Shown piece after piece: positions 17,793-26,816 of a stretch of 64,000 nucleotides of DNA. The DNA comes from Shimia gijangensis (GTDB lineage Bacteria > Pseudomonadota > Alphaproteobacteria > Rhodobacterales > Rhodobacteraceae): contig NZ_FQZQ01000003.1 of assembly GCF_900142085.1 (NCBI RefSeq), positions 1 to 64,000 on the forward strand, written 5' to 3'. The notes below the pieces were generated by a model. That model was given only the letters and a program-made list of their open reading frames with translations. It searched no databases and had not been told where the DNA came from. Made by a program: the position numbers and the translations under genes. The first letter of the stretch is position 1, and every line of letters starts with the position of its first letter.

Positions 17793-18104
17793 ATGCGACT
17801 TTATGGTTTGAAAAATTGCGATACCTGTCGCAAAGCCTTGAAAATGTTGACGAATGCAGAGTTTGTAGATGTGCGTGCAGATGGCGTTCCTTACGATTTG
17901 CTCGTGCGGGCTTTTGCCGAATTTGGTGATGCTCTGGTCAATTCCCGCTCGACCACTTGGCGTAATCTGAGCGAGGAAGAACGTGGCACAGCCCCATTGG
18001 ATCTTTTGGTGGAACATCCCACTTTGATGAAACGTCCATTGATTGAACGTGATGGGGTACTTTACCTCGGATGGGGTAGGGATGTGCAAATGGCCCTTGG
18101 ATAA
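17793..18104 (+). CDS. ArsC/Spx-like thioredoxin-fold protein
   Basis: A 103-residue ArsC-family protein (Spx/YffB type). The N-terminal YGLKNCDTCRKALKML carries a CxxC pair (Cys9, Cys12), and the C-terminal part has SRSTTWRNLSEEE and MKRPLIERDG, the conserved RP segment. Such proteins act as glutathione-dependent reductases or regulators; genuine arsenate reduction is not implied. I chose the ATG at 17793 because the family starts there, with GGAAAAAA upstream. It precedes a membrane protein gene by 48 bp on the same strand. Confidence 0.82.
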   Translation: MRLYGLKNCDTCRKALKMLTNAEFVDVRADGVPYDLLVRAFAEFGDALVNSRSTTWRNLSEEERGTAPLDLLVEHPTLMKRPLIERDGVLYLGWGRDVQMALG

Positions 18105-18152
18105 GCGCACGTTGGCCCTTATGTGGAACCAACAAGTTAACGAGGACGATCC

Positions 18153-18521
18153 ATGCGTAACGCAGCACTGACTTTGGGTATTATCGCCGGAATAATCGGC
18201 ATGTTTATTGGTTTCTTCAGCTGGGGTTACACCGATCTGACCGAACGCTACAACGAAGTTGGCGAGATTTTCGGCACCGTGGACAATGTCCAACTGGTAA
18301 AAGCTGGTGGATTGCTGGCGCCGTTATTGGCGATTGCTGGCGGCGCTATGGCACGGGCACGCGCTCTTTGGGGCGGAGGACTACTGCTTTTGTCAGCGGT
18401 GGGAATGTACGCGGCCTTTGGCTTTAACGTCTTTACGATGTTCCCAATCTGCTTTGCCGGGCTTGGCGGGGTGCTGGCCGTGGCAGCTGGTAAACCGGAC
18501 GAGCCGAAGTCACATTTCTGA
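18153..18521 (+). CDS. Small integral membrane protein
   Basis: A 122-residue membrane protein with four hydrophobic segments (about residues 5-25, 49-66, 70-88 and 92-112) and a charged linker YTDLTERYNEVGEIFG between the first two. No enzymatic motif is visible. The ATG has AACGAGGACGATCC upstream. It may be co-transcribed with the ArsC-like gene; its end overlaps the convergent DoxX gene by 12 bp. I do not recognise a specific family. Confidence 0.65.
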   Translation: MRNAALTLGIIAGIIGMFIGFFSWGYTDLTERYNEVGEIFGTVDNVQLVKAGGLLAPLLAIAGGAMARARALWGGGLLLLSAVGMYAAFGFNVFTMFPICFAGLGGVLAVAAGKPDEPKSHF

Positions 18522-19064
18522 TTGGGTGCGCCGTGCCAATATCGCGTCGACAGATAGCGGCCCGGCGCCTTTAACCACTAGAACAACCAGCAAAAACACC
18601 CAGAACGCGCGCTGATCCATAATGGCGCTGTTTTCAAAACGGTCGAACCATGCGCCAACCGTCACTGCATCTGCATGATGTCCGACGATGTCCGTCAGAG
18701 ATTGCAAGACGACAAATCCGATCATCCCCAGTGCTGACAGACGGGTCAGTAGCCCCAGAACAATCATCACCGGAAGAATGAATTCGGCCCAGGTACCTGC
18801 GGTGACGATGGCCCAGTGAAAAACGGATAGCTGAGACGTGTCATAGCCTGCCGCCTCAAGCGCGCGTGGAAATATCTGAACATAGGCCCCGACCGAAGGT
18901 TGAAACAGGCCCAGAATGCCATTGCCCAATTTGGTGAGCCCGGAATGCCAATAGTACCCCACAAGCACTGCTGCAAAGACAAAGCGTGCCAATGTGGGCA
19001 GAAGCCAATCGACACGGTTTACCCTCGAGAAGACAGAATTATGAAGTGATATCAAGGCATTCAT
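18510..19064 (-). CDS. bufD: DoxX-family membrane protein of the bufferin cluster
   Basis: A 184-residue DoxX-family protein with four transmembrane segments (starting near LPTLARFVFAAVLVGYYWHSG, then about 84-104, 112-132 and 155-172). DoxX proteins regularly accompany DUF2282-DUF692-DUF2063 genes in bufferin-type RiPP operons, and here the gene follows the DUF2063 gene by 9 bp. It may help export, folding or redox handling of the modified peptide; that is inference. The symbol follows the buf scheme and is given by position and family. Confidence 0.82.
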   Translation of the reverse strand: MNALISLHNSVFSRVNRVDWLLPTLARFVFAAVLVGYYWHSGLTKLGNGILGLFQPSVGAYVQIFPRALEAAGYDTSQLSVFHWAIVTAGTWAEFILPVMIVLGLLTRLSALGMIGFVVLQSLTDIVGHHADAVTVGAWFDRFENSAIMDQRAFWVFLLVVLVVKGAGPLSVDAILARRTQSEM

Positions 19065-19073
19065 GGCGTATCC

Positions 19074-19823
19074 TCAGATGGTTGCTGTGGTGATGGCATT
19101 GCCGGTCAGCAAGAGTGTCAAAACGGTGCTGAGATCGAATTCCGGAACTTGGACTGTGGTCTCACTTGCGGCCTTTCCCAAAGTCGTGCCGGTCATCAGC
19201 GCGGCCACAAACCGGGCGCCTCCGGGCGGCAGCAAATGCGGTTCCGGGTCAAACTCATGACGTGTGACCAAGACATCCTGTGCCTCAGAGCGAGGTTTTG
19301 GAGCGCCTTTAACCTGATTGAAGGCCCAGATGTCGTGGATGGGCCAGGGGGACGACAAAACCTCCACCGAAGGTGCGATCCCAATACGCAGTGTCTCAAG
19401 TTGTGCGGCGGGGATTCGCGCCAGTACATCACCGCCCGCAGTTTCGCAGTCGGCGGCGTGGTATGAACGCCTCAAAGCCAATTCTAAGTCTGCCACATCT
19501 CCAAGATAGCCAAGGTGCGACAAGGGCTCAAAGCCGCGAAGAAAATCAGGAAATTCCGCGCCATAATGCATCATCATCGGATTTGACGGAGGGTTCCGGC
19601 GCAGAAAAACACCAGCAATGGCTTTGAAGTTCTGCGTGCCCAGCAATTTGAAAACGACTGGAAAACCAGCTTGCAAAGCTTCCGTCAGCGAGACGGCCAC
19701 ATTGTTGCGATAGACATCGAACCGTCGTCCCGCAGGGCGCCCTTGCGCATCTTTCAACCCATCCGGAACATTCAGGTCACTGTCCAGAATCGCGGTGCGG
19801 AAATCGGTTTGGGTGACGCTCAT
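19074..19823 (-). CDS. bufC: DUF2063 partner protein of the MNIO enzyme
   Basis: A 249-residue protein with the N-terminal DUF2063 domain (RRFDVYRNNVAVSLTEALQAGFPV and FLRRNPPSNPMMMHYGAEFPDFL), known from BufC/HvfC-type proteins that work as partners of DUF692 enzymes and help recognise the precursor peptide. The C-terminal half is a second helical/beta domain. Its ATG overlaps the bufB stop by 4 bp, as expected for subunits made together. Although Pfam once called the domain DNA-binding, the context argues for a RiPP-processing role. Confidence 0.88.
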   Translation of the reverse strand: MSVTQTDFRTAILDSDLNVPDGLKDAQGRPAGRRFDVYRNNVAVSLTEALQAGFPVVFKLLGTQNFKAIAGVFLRRNPPSNPMMMHYGAEFPDFLRGFEPLSHLGYLGDVADLELALRRSYHAADCETAGGDVLARIPAAQLETLRIGIAPSVEVLSSPWPIHDIWAFNQVKGAPKPRSEAQDVLVTRHEFDPEPHLLPPGGARFVAALMTGTTLGKAASETTVQVPEFDLSTVLTLLLTGNAITTATI

Positions 19824-20677
19824 GCGGCCACCTGTTCCAGCGCCTTGGACGCGCGTTCGGCTTCGGCGTCAAGCTCGGGCCATTCAGGCACGTCATTGTC
19901 CCACTCAATCAGGATCGGACGGGGCCCGGACAAAGACAGAGTATGATCCAGCAGCGCCCAGACTGGATCAACCACCGGTTTGCCGTGGCTGTCGATCAAC
20001 AATGGTGCGCCGTGATCGTCGGTGTCCTCATCATGTCCACCCAGATGAATTTCCCCAACCAATTCAAGCGGGTAATCGTTGATGTATGAGCGGGGATCGT
20101 AGTTCAGATTGGTGGCCGATACGAAGACGTTGTTCACATCCAACAGCAGCCCACAGCCGGTACGCTTGGCGACTTCCCGCAGGAAATCCGGTTCAGACCA
20201 GGTGCTTTCAGCAAACGCCAGATAGCTTGACGGATTTTCCAGCATCATTTGGCGACCAACCGTGTCTTGAAGTTGATCGATATGATCCGCAACACGGCTC
20301 AGGGTGTCGTTGGTATAGGGCAGGGGCAGAAGATCGTTCAAAAACGCGCTCTCGTGGCTGGACCAGGCCAGATGCTCAGAGAACACAGTGGGGTTCAGCC
20401 AGTCGACCAGATGTTTCAAGCGCGTCAGATGGTCAGCATCCAACGGCCCTTCGCCGCCAATCGACAAGCCAACACCGTGCACCGAAACGGGAAATCGTTC
20501 AGCCAACAGCCGCAACTGCGCCAGCGGGCGCCCTCCGGCCCCCATATAGTTTTCGGCATGAACTTCAAGCCATGTCACGTGCCCCGGATCACCCATAATA
20601 TTTTGAAAATGCTGCGGTTTATAGCCAACTCCCGGCGCGTTGGGTAATTGGGGGAACCGGGAAGTGACGTCGAACAT
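19820..20677 (-). CDS. bufB: DUF692 MNIO peptide-modifying enzyme
   Basis: A 285-residue multinuclear non-heme iron oxidative enzyme of the DUF692 family, related to MbnB of methanobactin synthesis. The TIM-barrel motifs are clear: GVGYKPQHF, WLEVHAENYMG, VHGVGLSIGG, FSEHLAWS, LENPSSYLAF, LLLDVNNVFVS and IHLGGHDED, with the conserved His/Glu/Asp/Asn metal ligands. Family members convert cysteines of DUF2282 precursors to thiooxazoles. The ATG at 20677 follows AGGAAAGCCCC; the longer frame lacks a good site. It lies between the precursors and bufC. Confidence 0.92.
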   Translation of the reverse strand: MFDVTSRFPQLPNAPGVGYKPQHFQNIMGDPGHVTWLEVHAENYMGAGGRPLAQLRLLAERFPVSVHGVGLSIGGEGPLDADHLTRLKHLVDWLNPTVFSEHLAWSSHESAFLNDLLPLPYTNDTLSRVADHIDQLQDTVGRQMMLENPSSYLAFAESTWSEPDFLREVAKRTGCGLLLDVNNVFVSATNLNYDPRSYINDYPLELVGEIHLGGHDEDTDDHGAPLLIDSHGKPVVDPVWALLDHTLSLSGPRPILIEWDNDVPEWPELDAEAERASKALEQVAA

Positions 20678-20702
20678 AACAGGGGCTTTCCTATGATCCG
20701 GG

Positions 20703-21005
20703 TCAGGCTGGCAGGTCACGATCCAAGGCTTCAAGCGAAGGTGTTCGCATTTTGCCGTCGGCCGTGTCCGGCAATTCGATGGTCAGACAAGTGCCTTCTT
20801 CGACCAGCATCCATGCATTGCCTTGATAATCCGTTGACGAGGTTCCGGCGCAGGTGGTGCCTGGTCCCGCAGCACAGCCATTTTGGCCCGCTTCGGCAAC
20901 ACCAAAACATTTCTCTTTTTTTCCGGCCTGTGCCGATTGGCTTTGAGCGATCAAAGCGGTGGCAACAGCACCGGCAATCGCCGCAGTTTTAAGAGGTCTA
21001 GACAT
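20703..21005 (-). CDS. bufA1: DUF2282 bufferin precursor, copy 2
   Basis: A 100-residue precursor of the DUF2282/BufA1 family. An N-terminal Sec-type signal ends at SAQA (about residue 27). The core has four cysteines at 33, 44, 52 and 73 in the family pattern [22 protein letters not shown], plus the conserved DYQGNAW segment. Cysteine oxidation by the MNIO enzyme gives a copper/metal-binding peptide in studied members. The gene lies 25 bp upstream of bufB. The start at 21005 drops 15 residues lacking a signal. Confidence 0.88.
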   Translation of the reverse strand: MSRPLKTAAIAGAVATALIAQSQSAQAGKKEKCFGVAEAGQNGCAAGPGTTCAGTSSTDYQGNAWMLVEEGTCLTIELPDTADGKMRTPSLEALDRDLPA

Positions 21006-21098
21006 TCGCGCGTCCCTTTTTGTTGAATATCTTAAGAATTTTGAAACCATTTGATGGATTCAGGGACAGCCTAGCACAATCAGGCCGTTTTTCGTCAA

Positions 21099-21128
21099 AT
21101 CACCCCGACGCGGGAGCGCCGGGGTGAT
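21099..21128 (-). terminator. Hairpin between the two bufA genes
   Basis: Nine-base arms (ATCACCCCG and CGGGGTGAT) flank an 11-nt loop just after the first bufA gene. There is no strong U run, so it is more likely a partial terminator or an mRNA 3'-end stabiliser that raises the level of the first precursor. Confidence 0.55.
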
Positions 21129-21137
21129 AAGGTTAAT

Positions 21138-21443
21138 TTATGCTGGCAGGTCGCGCTCAAGAGCTTCGAGCGAGCCTTTGCGCATAGAGCCGTCTGCCTG
21201 TGCGGGCAGTTCCATGTCCATGCAGGTGCCTGCGTCAACCAGTTTCCAGGCGTTGCCCTGGTAGTCCATGGTCGAAGTGCCTGCACATGTGGTGCCGGGG
21301 CCTGCTGCGCAGTCATTCGCACCAGCCATTGAAACACCATAGCATTTTTCCTGGCCTGCTGCGTTGGCAGCTGTGTGGGTCGTTGCGGTCAGTGCTGCGG
21401 CAACGGCGCTGGCGACTGCGAGGGTTTTTACTGTGTTCGACAT
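21138..21443 (-). CDS. bufA1: DUF2282 bufferin precursor, copy 1
   Basis: A 101-residue precursor, first gene of the cluster. A signal peptide ends near NAA (about residue 28). Cysteines lie at 34, 45, 53 and 74, with the same motifs as the second copy ([23 protein letters not shown]) and the same tail SLEAL-x-RDLPA. The leader differs more than the core, so the pair diverged under selection on the modified part. The ATG at 21443 follows AAGGGAGACC. A stretch of 230 bp without genes upstream holds the promoter. Confidence 0.88.
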   Translation of the reverse strand: MSNTVKTLAVASAVAAALTATTHTAANAAGQEKCYGVSMAGANDCAAGPGTTCAGTSTMDYQGNAWKLVDAGTCMDMELPAQADGSMRKGSLEALERDLPA

Positions 21444-21610
21444 TGGGTGGTCTCCCTTGGGTAAGTTACTCATTCGGGCCACTGCTTCGAGTGGCATGAG
21501 AACAGACTAGGCCGGAGAAACCCACACAGACCAATCACGGGGCCGTGTATCACAAGCCCGTCAGGTGACGTGACGGTTCTGTGAAGATTCCAGCACTGGA
21601 AGGTGGGAAA

Positions 21611-21657
21611 TGTTTCGAAAACGAAACAGGCGCGCCCGGTTTCCCGCGACGCGCCTG
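21611..21657 (-). terminator. Tandem hairpins after thrS
   Basis: On the minus strand, downstream of thrS, CAGGCGCG and CGCGCCTG arms (21627-21657) form one hairpin. It is followed by TGTTTCG and CGAAACA arms (21611-21628) with a T-rich stretch. Together they probably end the thrS transcript before the bufferin promoter. Confidence 0.6.
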
Positions 21658-21677
21658 CCGGATTGTTGCAATTACCT

Positions 21678-23627
21678 TTAGACGAGGTCGGGTGCCAGGC
21701 TCTCTTCGGCCAGGATGCTCACGATTTCGTCCAATGTCTGGACTTTGCTTTGCTTCTCACCCAGGCGGCGGGTCGAAACGGTGCGCTCTTCGACTTCTTT
21801 CATGCCGATGGCCAGAATGACCGGCACTTTGCCGACCGAATGCTCGCGAACCTTATAGTTGATCTTTTCATTGCGCACATCGGCCTCTGCACGCACGCCT
21901 TTGGCGCGCAGCGCTTCGACAACCTCCTGCACATAATCATCCGCATCTGACACGATTGACGCGACAACCACCTGACGCGGCGCCAGCCAGAAGGGCAGTT
22001 TGCCCGCGTGGCTTTCGATCAGAATGCCAATGAAGCGTTCGAACGAACCCAAACACGCGCGGTGTAGCATAAAGGGCTGATGCCTTGCGCCGTCTTCTGC
22101 AATATAGGAAGCCCCCAGACGTTCTGGCAGGTTTGGATCCACCTGAAAGGTGCCACATTGCCAGACACGGCCAATCGCGTCGGTCAGCTTAAAGTCCAGC
22201 TTGGGTCCGTAAAAAGCCCCTTCGCCGGGATCAAGCGTATAGGCGTTGCCTGTTTTCTTGATCGCGTTTTCAAGCGCGTTCTCAACGTGGTCCCAGCTTT
22301 CTTCGGTGCCAACACGCTTTTCGGGGCGGGTGGCAAACATGATTTCAAATTCCTCGAAACCAAGGTCTTTATAAACCGACGACAAGAAGTCGATGAACTT
22401 GGCGCATTCTTCTTCGATCTGCTCTTCTGTGCAGAAAATATGCGCGTCATCCTGCGTAAAGCCACGCACACGCATGATCCCATGCAAAGCGCCCGAAGGC
22501 TCGTATCGGTTACAGCTGCCAAATTCCGCCATGCGCAGTGGTAGATCGCGGTAAGATTTCAGGCCTTGGTTATAGACCTGAACGTGGCAGGGGCAGTTCA
22601 TTGGCTTAAGCGCATTGATCGATTTCTCGCGCGCATGTTCTTCGTCAACTTCAACGATGAACATATGCTCCTGATACTTGTCCCAGTGACCGGATGCTTC
22701 CCATAGTTTGCGGTCGACAACTTGCGGGGTGTTCACCTCGACATAGCCGTCCTTGCGCTGTTTGCGGCGCATATAGTTCTGAAGTTCGGTATAGATGGTC
22801 CAACCGTTTGGATGCCAAAAAATCTGACCTGGGGCTTCTTCCTGCATATGGAACAGGTTCATTTCGCGGCCCAGCTTGCGATGATCGCGTTTTGCGGCCT
22901 CTTCCAGCATATGCAGGTGTTTCTTGAGGTCTTCTTTGTTTTTGAAGGCCACGCCATAAATACGTTGCAACATCGCGCGGTCACTGTCGCCGCGCCAATA
23001 GGCGCCAGCTACGTTCATCAGCTTAAAGGCATCCGCAGGGACCTGACCGGTGTGCTGCAGGTGCGGGCCACGGCACAGGTCCTGCCAATGGCCGTGCCAA
23101 TACATCCTCAGTGGTTCATCACCCGGAATGGCATCAATCAACTCAACTTTATAGGGCTCGTTGTTGGCCTCATAAAAAGCCACTGCGCGCGCACGATCCC
23201 AAACCTCGGTGGTTACTGGATCACGACGATTGATGATCTCTTTCATTTTCTTTTCGATCGCACCAAGGTCTTCGGGTGTGAACGGTTCCTGACGGTCAAA
23301 GTCATAATACCAGCCATTTTCGATGACCGGGCCAATGGTGACCTTAACGTCCGGCCAAAGCTCCTGAACGGCGCGCGCCATGATGTGCGCGCAGTCGTGC
23401 CGGATCAGCTCCAGCGCCTCAGGATCGTTGTCTTTCAGAGTATTGATCGCAATCGATGCATCCGCATCAATCGGCCACTGCATATCCCAATGCTGGCCAT
23501 CAACGGTGGCAGAAATCGCCTTTTTGCCAAGTGAAGATGAGATCGACGATGCGACCTCTGCAGGGGTAATCCCGCTCGCATACGAACGTGCATTACCATC
23601 AGGAAAAGTAAGGGAAATATCGGCCAT
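21678..23627 (-). CDS. thrS: Threonyl-tRNA synthetase
   Basis: Class II aminoacyl-tRNA synthetase of 649 aa, full length. Domains in order: TGS (residues 1-60), the editing domain with [17 protein letters not shown] (the HxxxH zinc-like editing motif), the catalytic core with [11 protein letters not shown] (zinc ligand Cys), motif 2 [26 protein letters not shown] and motif 3, and the C-terminal anticodon-binding domain. The ATG follows GTTGAAGGCTG. No T-box or other leader element was recognised upstream. Confidence 0.97.
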   Translation of the reverse strand: MADISLTFPDGNARSYASGITPAEVASSISSSLGKKAISATVDGQHWDMQWPIDADASIAINTLKDNDPEALELIRHDCAHIMARAVQELWPDVKVTIGPVIENGWYYDFDRQEPFTPEDLGAIEKKMKEIINRRDPVTTEVWDRARAVAFYEANNEPYKVELIDAIPGDEPLRMYWHGHWQDLCRGPHLQHTGQVPADAFKLMNVAGAYWRGDSDRAMLQRIYGVAFKNKEDLKKHLHMLEEAAKRDHRKLGREMNLFHMQEEAPGQIFWHPNGWTIYTELQNYMRRKQRKDGYVEVNTPQVVDRKLWEASGHWDKYQEHMFIVEVDEEHAREKSINALKPMNCPCHVQVYNQGLKSYRDLPLRMAEFGSCNRYEPSGALHGIMRVRGFTQDDAHIFCTEEQIEEECAKFIDFLSSVYKDLGFEEFEIMFATRPEKRVGTEESWDHVENALENAIKKTGNAYTLDPGEGAFYGPKLDFKLTDAIGRVWQCGTFQVDPNLPERLGASYIAEDGARHQPFMLHRACLGSFERFIGILIESHAGKLPFWLAPRQVVVASIVSDADDYVQEVVEALRAKGVRAEADVRNEKINYKVREHSVGKVPVILAIGMKEVEERTVSTRRLGEKQSKVQTLDEIVSILAEESLAPDLV

Positions 23628-23783
23628 CAGCCTTCAACTCCTCGTCAGTTTGGCGCCCACGGAACGCCCGGTTGCAAGTATATGGTTCGCGCATCTTTTG
23701 CGCCTTTGATGATCTCAAGTCAAGCAGCCTTTCAAGGTCGGAATTGTGCGGTTAAGCTTGGGCCAAATCGCAGTGAGGACACC

Positions 23784-24533
23784 ATGAGCACAACGCAATT
23801 TATTGACACACCTCAGGGGCGTCGCATCGCCTATCACAAAAGCGGGGACACTGGACCTACGGTGGTCTTTCTGGGTGGTCTCAAGTCCGACATGCAAGGT
23901 ACCAAGGCCATTTTCCTCGAAGAATGGTGTCAGGCGCGCGGGCAATCTTTCTTGCGGTTTGACTATTCCGGCCACGGAGAAAGCTCAGGTACTTTTGAGG
24001 AAGGTTGCATTGGCGATTGGCATCAGGACACTCTGGCAGCAGTTGATGCTTTGACAACAGGGCCTTTGATTGTTGTGGGGTCATCGATGGGGGGATGGCA
24101 GGCTTTGCTTTTGGCGCGGGCGATTCCGGAACGCATTGCCGGAATGGTGACCATCGCCGCCGCACCGGATTTCACCGAAGATGGCTATTGGGCGAATTTC
24201 ACTGATGACCAGAAAAAGGCGCTAGAGACCGTTGGGCATGTCGAGCTGCCTTCCGATTGTATGGAGCCCTATATCATCACCAAAAAGATGATCGAAGATG
24301 GGCGCAATCAATTGGTCTTACGGTCCACTTTGGCACTAAATTGTCCGGTTAGGTTTCTGCAAGGCACCGCCGATACAGCCGTATCAACCACCACTGCCGT
24401 TCAACTTCTGGAACACGTTCAAGGAGACAATATAAGACTGACTTTGGTAAAGGGTGCGGATCACAGATTTTCAGATGACGCTTGTCTAAAGCTGATTGGA
24501 AGATCGCTTAAATGCATTATTGATGAAGGATAA
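23784..24533 (+). CDS. Alpha/beta hydrolase
   Basis: A 249-residue alpha/beta-fold hydrolase. The oxyanion region FLGGLKSDM and FDYSGHGES are followed by the nucleophile elbow GSSMGG (serine near residue 97), an acid after a beta strand (GTADTAV), and the histidine in KGADHRFSD near the end. It resembles ABHD10-type acyl-protein thioesterase/carboxylesterase proteins. The ATG at 23784 follows GAGGACACC. It begins a run of four same-strand genes (hydrolase, hydrolase, VOC protein, hydrolase). Substrate unknown. Confidence 0.85.
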   Translation: MSTTQFIDTPQGRRIAYHKSGDTGPTVVFLGGLKSDMQGTKAIFLEEWCQARGQSFLRFDYSGHGESSGTFEEGCIGDWHQDTLAAVDALTTGPLIVVGSSMGGWQALLLARAIPERIAGMVTIAAAPDFTEDGYWANFTDDQKKALETVGHVELPSDCMEPYIITKKMIEDGRNQLVLRSTLALNCPVRFLQGTADTAVSTTTAVQLLEHVQGDNIRLTLVKGADHRFSDDACLKLIGRSLKCIIDEG

Positions 24534-24540
24534 TTGTCAT

Positions 24541-25554
24541 ATGCGAACATTTAGGCGAATAATGGGTCGTGGGTTGGTTTTGATCATTTTGCTCTGTCTG
24601 GCGCTTTGGATATGGGGCCCGTATGAGCGGATTTCGCTGCATCCAACCTTTGGATCGTCCGATATCGGTGTTGACATTGATGCCTATCTCGCCGCGAAAG
24701 AAGCTGACTTTGATGACATCACGCCCGACACCCAAAAGCGGGTGATCTGGCACGGAGAAAGTGGCAAAAAAACGCCTCTTGCGATTGTCTACATTCACGG
24801 GTTCTCAGCCACGTCAGAAGAAATTCGACCGGTGCCTGATTTGGTTGCCAAAGCACTTGGCGCCAATTTGTTTTATACGCGGCTTGCCGGACATGGGCGC
24901 AAAGGAGAGGCATTGGCCGAAGTCACCACGCAGGACTGGATGAACGATGCGGCCGAAGCGCTTGAGATCGGGCGGCGTCTCGGTGAAGACATAATCGTGA
25001 TAGCAACATCCACTGGCGCAACTTTGATGGCTGAGGCGGCGGTGCAGCCGGATATGGTTAAAGATGTAAAAGGGCTGGTGCTGGTGTCCCCAAACTTTGG
25101 GCTTGCGGACCCAACAGCTATGATCCTGACCTTGCCGGCGGCGCGGTATTGGGGGCCAGTTGTGGCGGGCAAAACCCGGAGCTGGACTGGTCGAAACGAT
25201 CTGCATGACAAATTTTGGACCACAACCTATCCAACAGTGTCTTTGTTTCAGATGGCTGCTCTTGTTCAGCACGCCGCGACCCAAAACTATCAGTCGGTAA
25301 CAGTGCCGGCATTGTTCTGGTTCTCGGATGCAGACGACGTTGTGGATCACCGCGAAACCCGTAAAGTGGCCGCAGCGTGGGGCGGTGAGAATACCCTGCA
25401 AACAGTGATGGCCGTTTCCGTTGGCACGGGCGATGACCCCAATAGCCATGTCATTGCCGGAGACATTCTGTCACCTGGGCAGACGCAAGGTCTTGTAGGT
25501 GGTATATTAAATTGGATCAATGAATTAGAGTTGTATCCTAATGTAAAGGACTAA
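24541..25554 (+). CDS. Membrane-anchored alpha/beta hydrolase (lysophospholipase-like)
   Basis: A 337-residue protein. An N-terminal hydrophobic segment (residues 9-27) anchors it to the inner membrane. An alpha/beta-hydrolase domain follows: YIHGFSATSEE, RLAGHGRKGEAL, and the nucleophile elbow IATSTGATL, in which the usual first glycine of GxSxG is alanine. Then come FSDADDVVDHRET (acid) and PNSHVIAGDILSP (histidine). The start at 24541 is preceded by AAGGATAATTGTC and leaves 7 bp to the upstream gene. Substrate unknown. Confidence 0.8.
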   Translation: MRTFRRIMGRGLVLIILLCLALWIWGPYERISLHPTFGSSDIGVDIDAYLAAKEADFDDITPDTQKRVIWHGESGKKTPLAIVYIHGFSATSEEIRPVPDLVAKALGANLFYTRLAGHGRKGEALAEVTTQDWMNDAAEALEIGRRLGEDIIVIATSTGATLMAEAAVQPDMVKDVKGLVLVSPNFGLADPTAMILTLPAARYWGPVVAGKTRSWTGRNDLHDKFWTTTYPTVSLFQMAALVQHAATQNYQSVTVPALFWFSDADDVVDHRETRKVAAAWGGENTLQTVMAVSVGTGDDPNSHVIAGDILSPGQTQGLVGGILNWINELELYPNVKD

Positions 25555-25558
25555 CACT

Positions 25559-26008
25559 TTGGATCAAAGAGTAAGCCTGATTACGCTGGCCGTCTCCGAC
25601 ATGAATGTGTCAGCGGCTTTTTATGAATCACTTGGGTGGACCCGCGTGCAAAGTCCCGATGGGGTGATTGCGTTTGACTTGATTGGACAGACGCTGGGGT
25701 TATACCCCAAGACCGCTTTGGCAGAGGAACTGGGGCTTGATGAGAGCCAGATTTCTGGCTTTTCAGGAATCACCTTGGCGCACAACGTAAGGGAGAAAGG
25801 CGAGGTATCGTCTTTACTGAGTTCTGCTGCATCTGCCGGAGCCAATATTCTTAAACCAGCGCAAGACGTGTTCTGGGGGGGATACCATGGATACTTTGCA
25901 GATCCTGACGGGCATGTCTGGGAAATTGCTTGGAATCCGTTTGCACCTTTGTCCAAAACCGGGGAATTCCGCTGGAATGGGTTCGACAATGCCAAGACAG
26001 ACGATTAG
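25559..26008 (+). CDS. VOC-family (glyoxalase-fold) protein
   Basis: A 149-residue protein of the vicinal oxygen chelate superfamily. The N-terminal half reads SLITLAVSDMNVSAAFYESLGW and the C-terminal half GGYHGYFADPDGHVWEIAWNPF, both standard VOC features. It uses a TTG start at 25559 with AAAGGACTAACACT upstream and begins 4 bp after the hydrolase stop, so it is in the same operon. The metal ligands are not the full glyoxalase set; the role is unknown, perhaps dioxygenase- or resistance-like. Confidence 0.82.
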   Translation: MDQRVSLITLAVSDMNVSAAFYESLGWTRVQSPDGVIAFDLIGQTLGLYPKTALAEELGLDESQISGFSGITLAHNVREKGEVSSLLSSAASAGANILKPAQDVFWGGYHGYFADPDGHVWEIAWNPFAPLSKTGEFRWNGFDNAKTDD

Positions 26009-26083
26009 CAGAGTTGACGTGTCCTTGCCCAATGCGGCACAAATCACACGGATGTTACAAGCCGTACCCAAAATGAGAGGCGA

Positions 26084-26800
26084 ATGAGTATGCAAGAGCC
26101 ACTGGTTCTGCTTCCCGGAATGATGTGTGATGCACGCCTGTTTGGGCCGCAAATTGCCGAATTGTCCTCTGAGTTTGCGGTTACCATCGCTCCGATTACT
26201 CATGGCGAAAGAGTGGAAGAGATCGCATCTGGCTTGCTGTCTGTTTTGCCACCAAAATTTGCCCTTGCAGGACTAAGCCTGGGCGGCATTGTCGCTATGG
26301 AAATTCTGCGTCGCGCTCCGGATCGGGTCTCACGTATCGCCTTGATGGACACCAACCCGTTGGCAGAAACCCCCCAAAGTTCAGCGACTTACGAGCCAAT
26401 GATTGTCGGTGCACGGGCTGGACGGCTGGACGAAGTTTTGACAGGGTTTATGCAGCCAGACTTTCTTGCGCCTGGACCACATCGGACTGAAGTTCTCGCT
26501 TTGGTGCAGGAAATGGGCCTGTATTTGGGGCCGGATGTGTTCATCCGTCAGGCACGTGCATTACAGCGTCGTCGTGATCAGCAAAGCACATTACGTAAAT
26601 GCAAAGTTCCTGCGTTGGTCTTGTGCGGTGAATATGATCGCCTGACACCGGTGAAACGGCATACATCCATGGCTGAGCTTATTCCTTACGCGAAACTTAC
26701 TGTGATCGAAGACGCCGGGCATTTGCCAACGCTTGAACAACCGCAAGCCACAACCGCTGCGCTTCGTGAATGGATGACGCAACCATTTATCTTGCAATAA
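26084..26800 (+). CDS. Alpha/beta hydrolase
   Basis: A 238-residue hydrolase. The oxyanion segment VLLPGMMCDARLF, nucleophile elbow GLSLGGIVAME (serine near residue 65), acid in GEYDRLTPV and histidine in EDAGHLPTLEQP form the triad. It resembles the esterase/C-C hydrolase group that includes 3-oxoadipate enol-lactonase-like proteins, but no pathway partner is seen. The ATG at 26084 follows AGAGGCGA. It is the last gene of the hydrolase run and ends in front of a strong terminator. Confidence 0.83.
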   Translation: MSMQEPLVLLPGMMCDARLFGPQIAELSSEFAVTIAPITHGERVEEIASGLLSVLPPKFALAGLSLGGIVAMEILRRAPDRVSRIALMDTNPLAETPQSSATYEPMIVGARAGRLDEVLTGFMQPDFLAPGPHRTEVLALVQEMGLYLGPDVFIRQARALQRRRDQQSTLRKCKVPALVLCGEYDRLTPVKRHTSMAELIPYAKLTVIEDAGHLPTLEQPQATTAALREWMTQPFILQ

Positions 26801-26816
26801 CAGAATCTTAAAAGGA

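Noticed and set aside
17592-18293. 233-codon minus-strand frame
   Set aside because: Opposite the ArsC-like and membrane protein genes, both of which have real motifs and ribosome-binding sites.
22722-23534. 270-codon plus-strand frame
   Set aside because: Opposite thrS; no domain features.
26084-26800. Assignment of the last hydrolase as 3-oxoadipate enol-lactonase
   Set aside because: Only general fold similarity; no protocatechuate pathway genes are adjacent.
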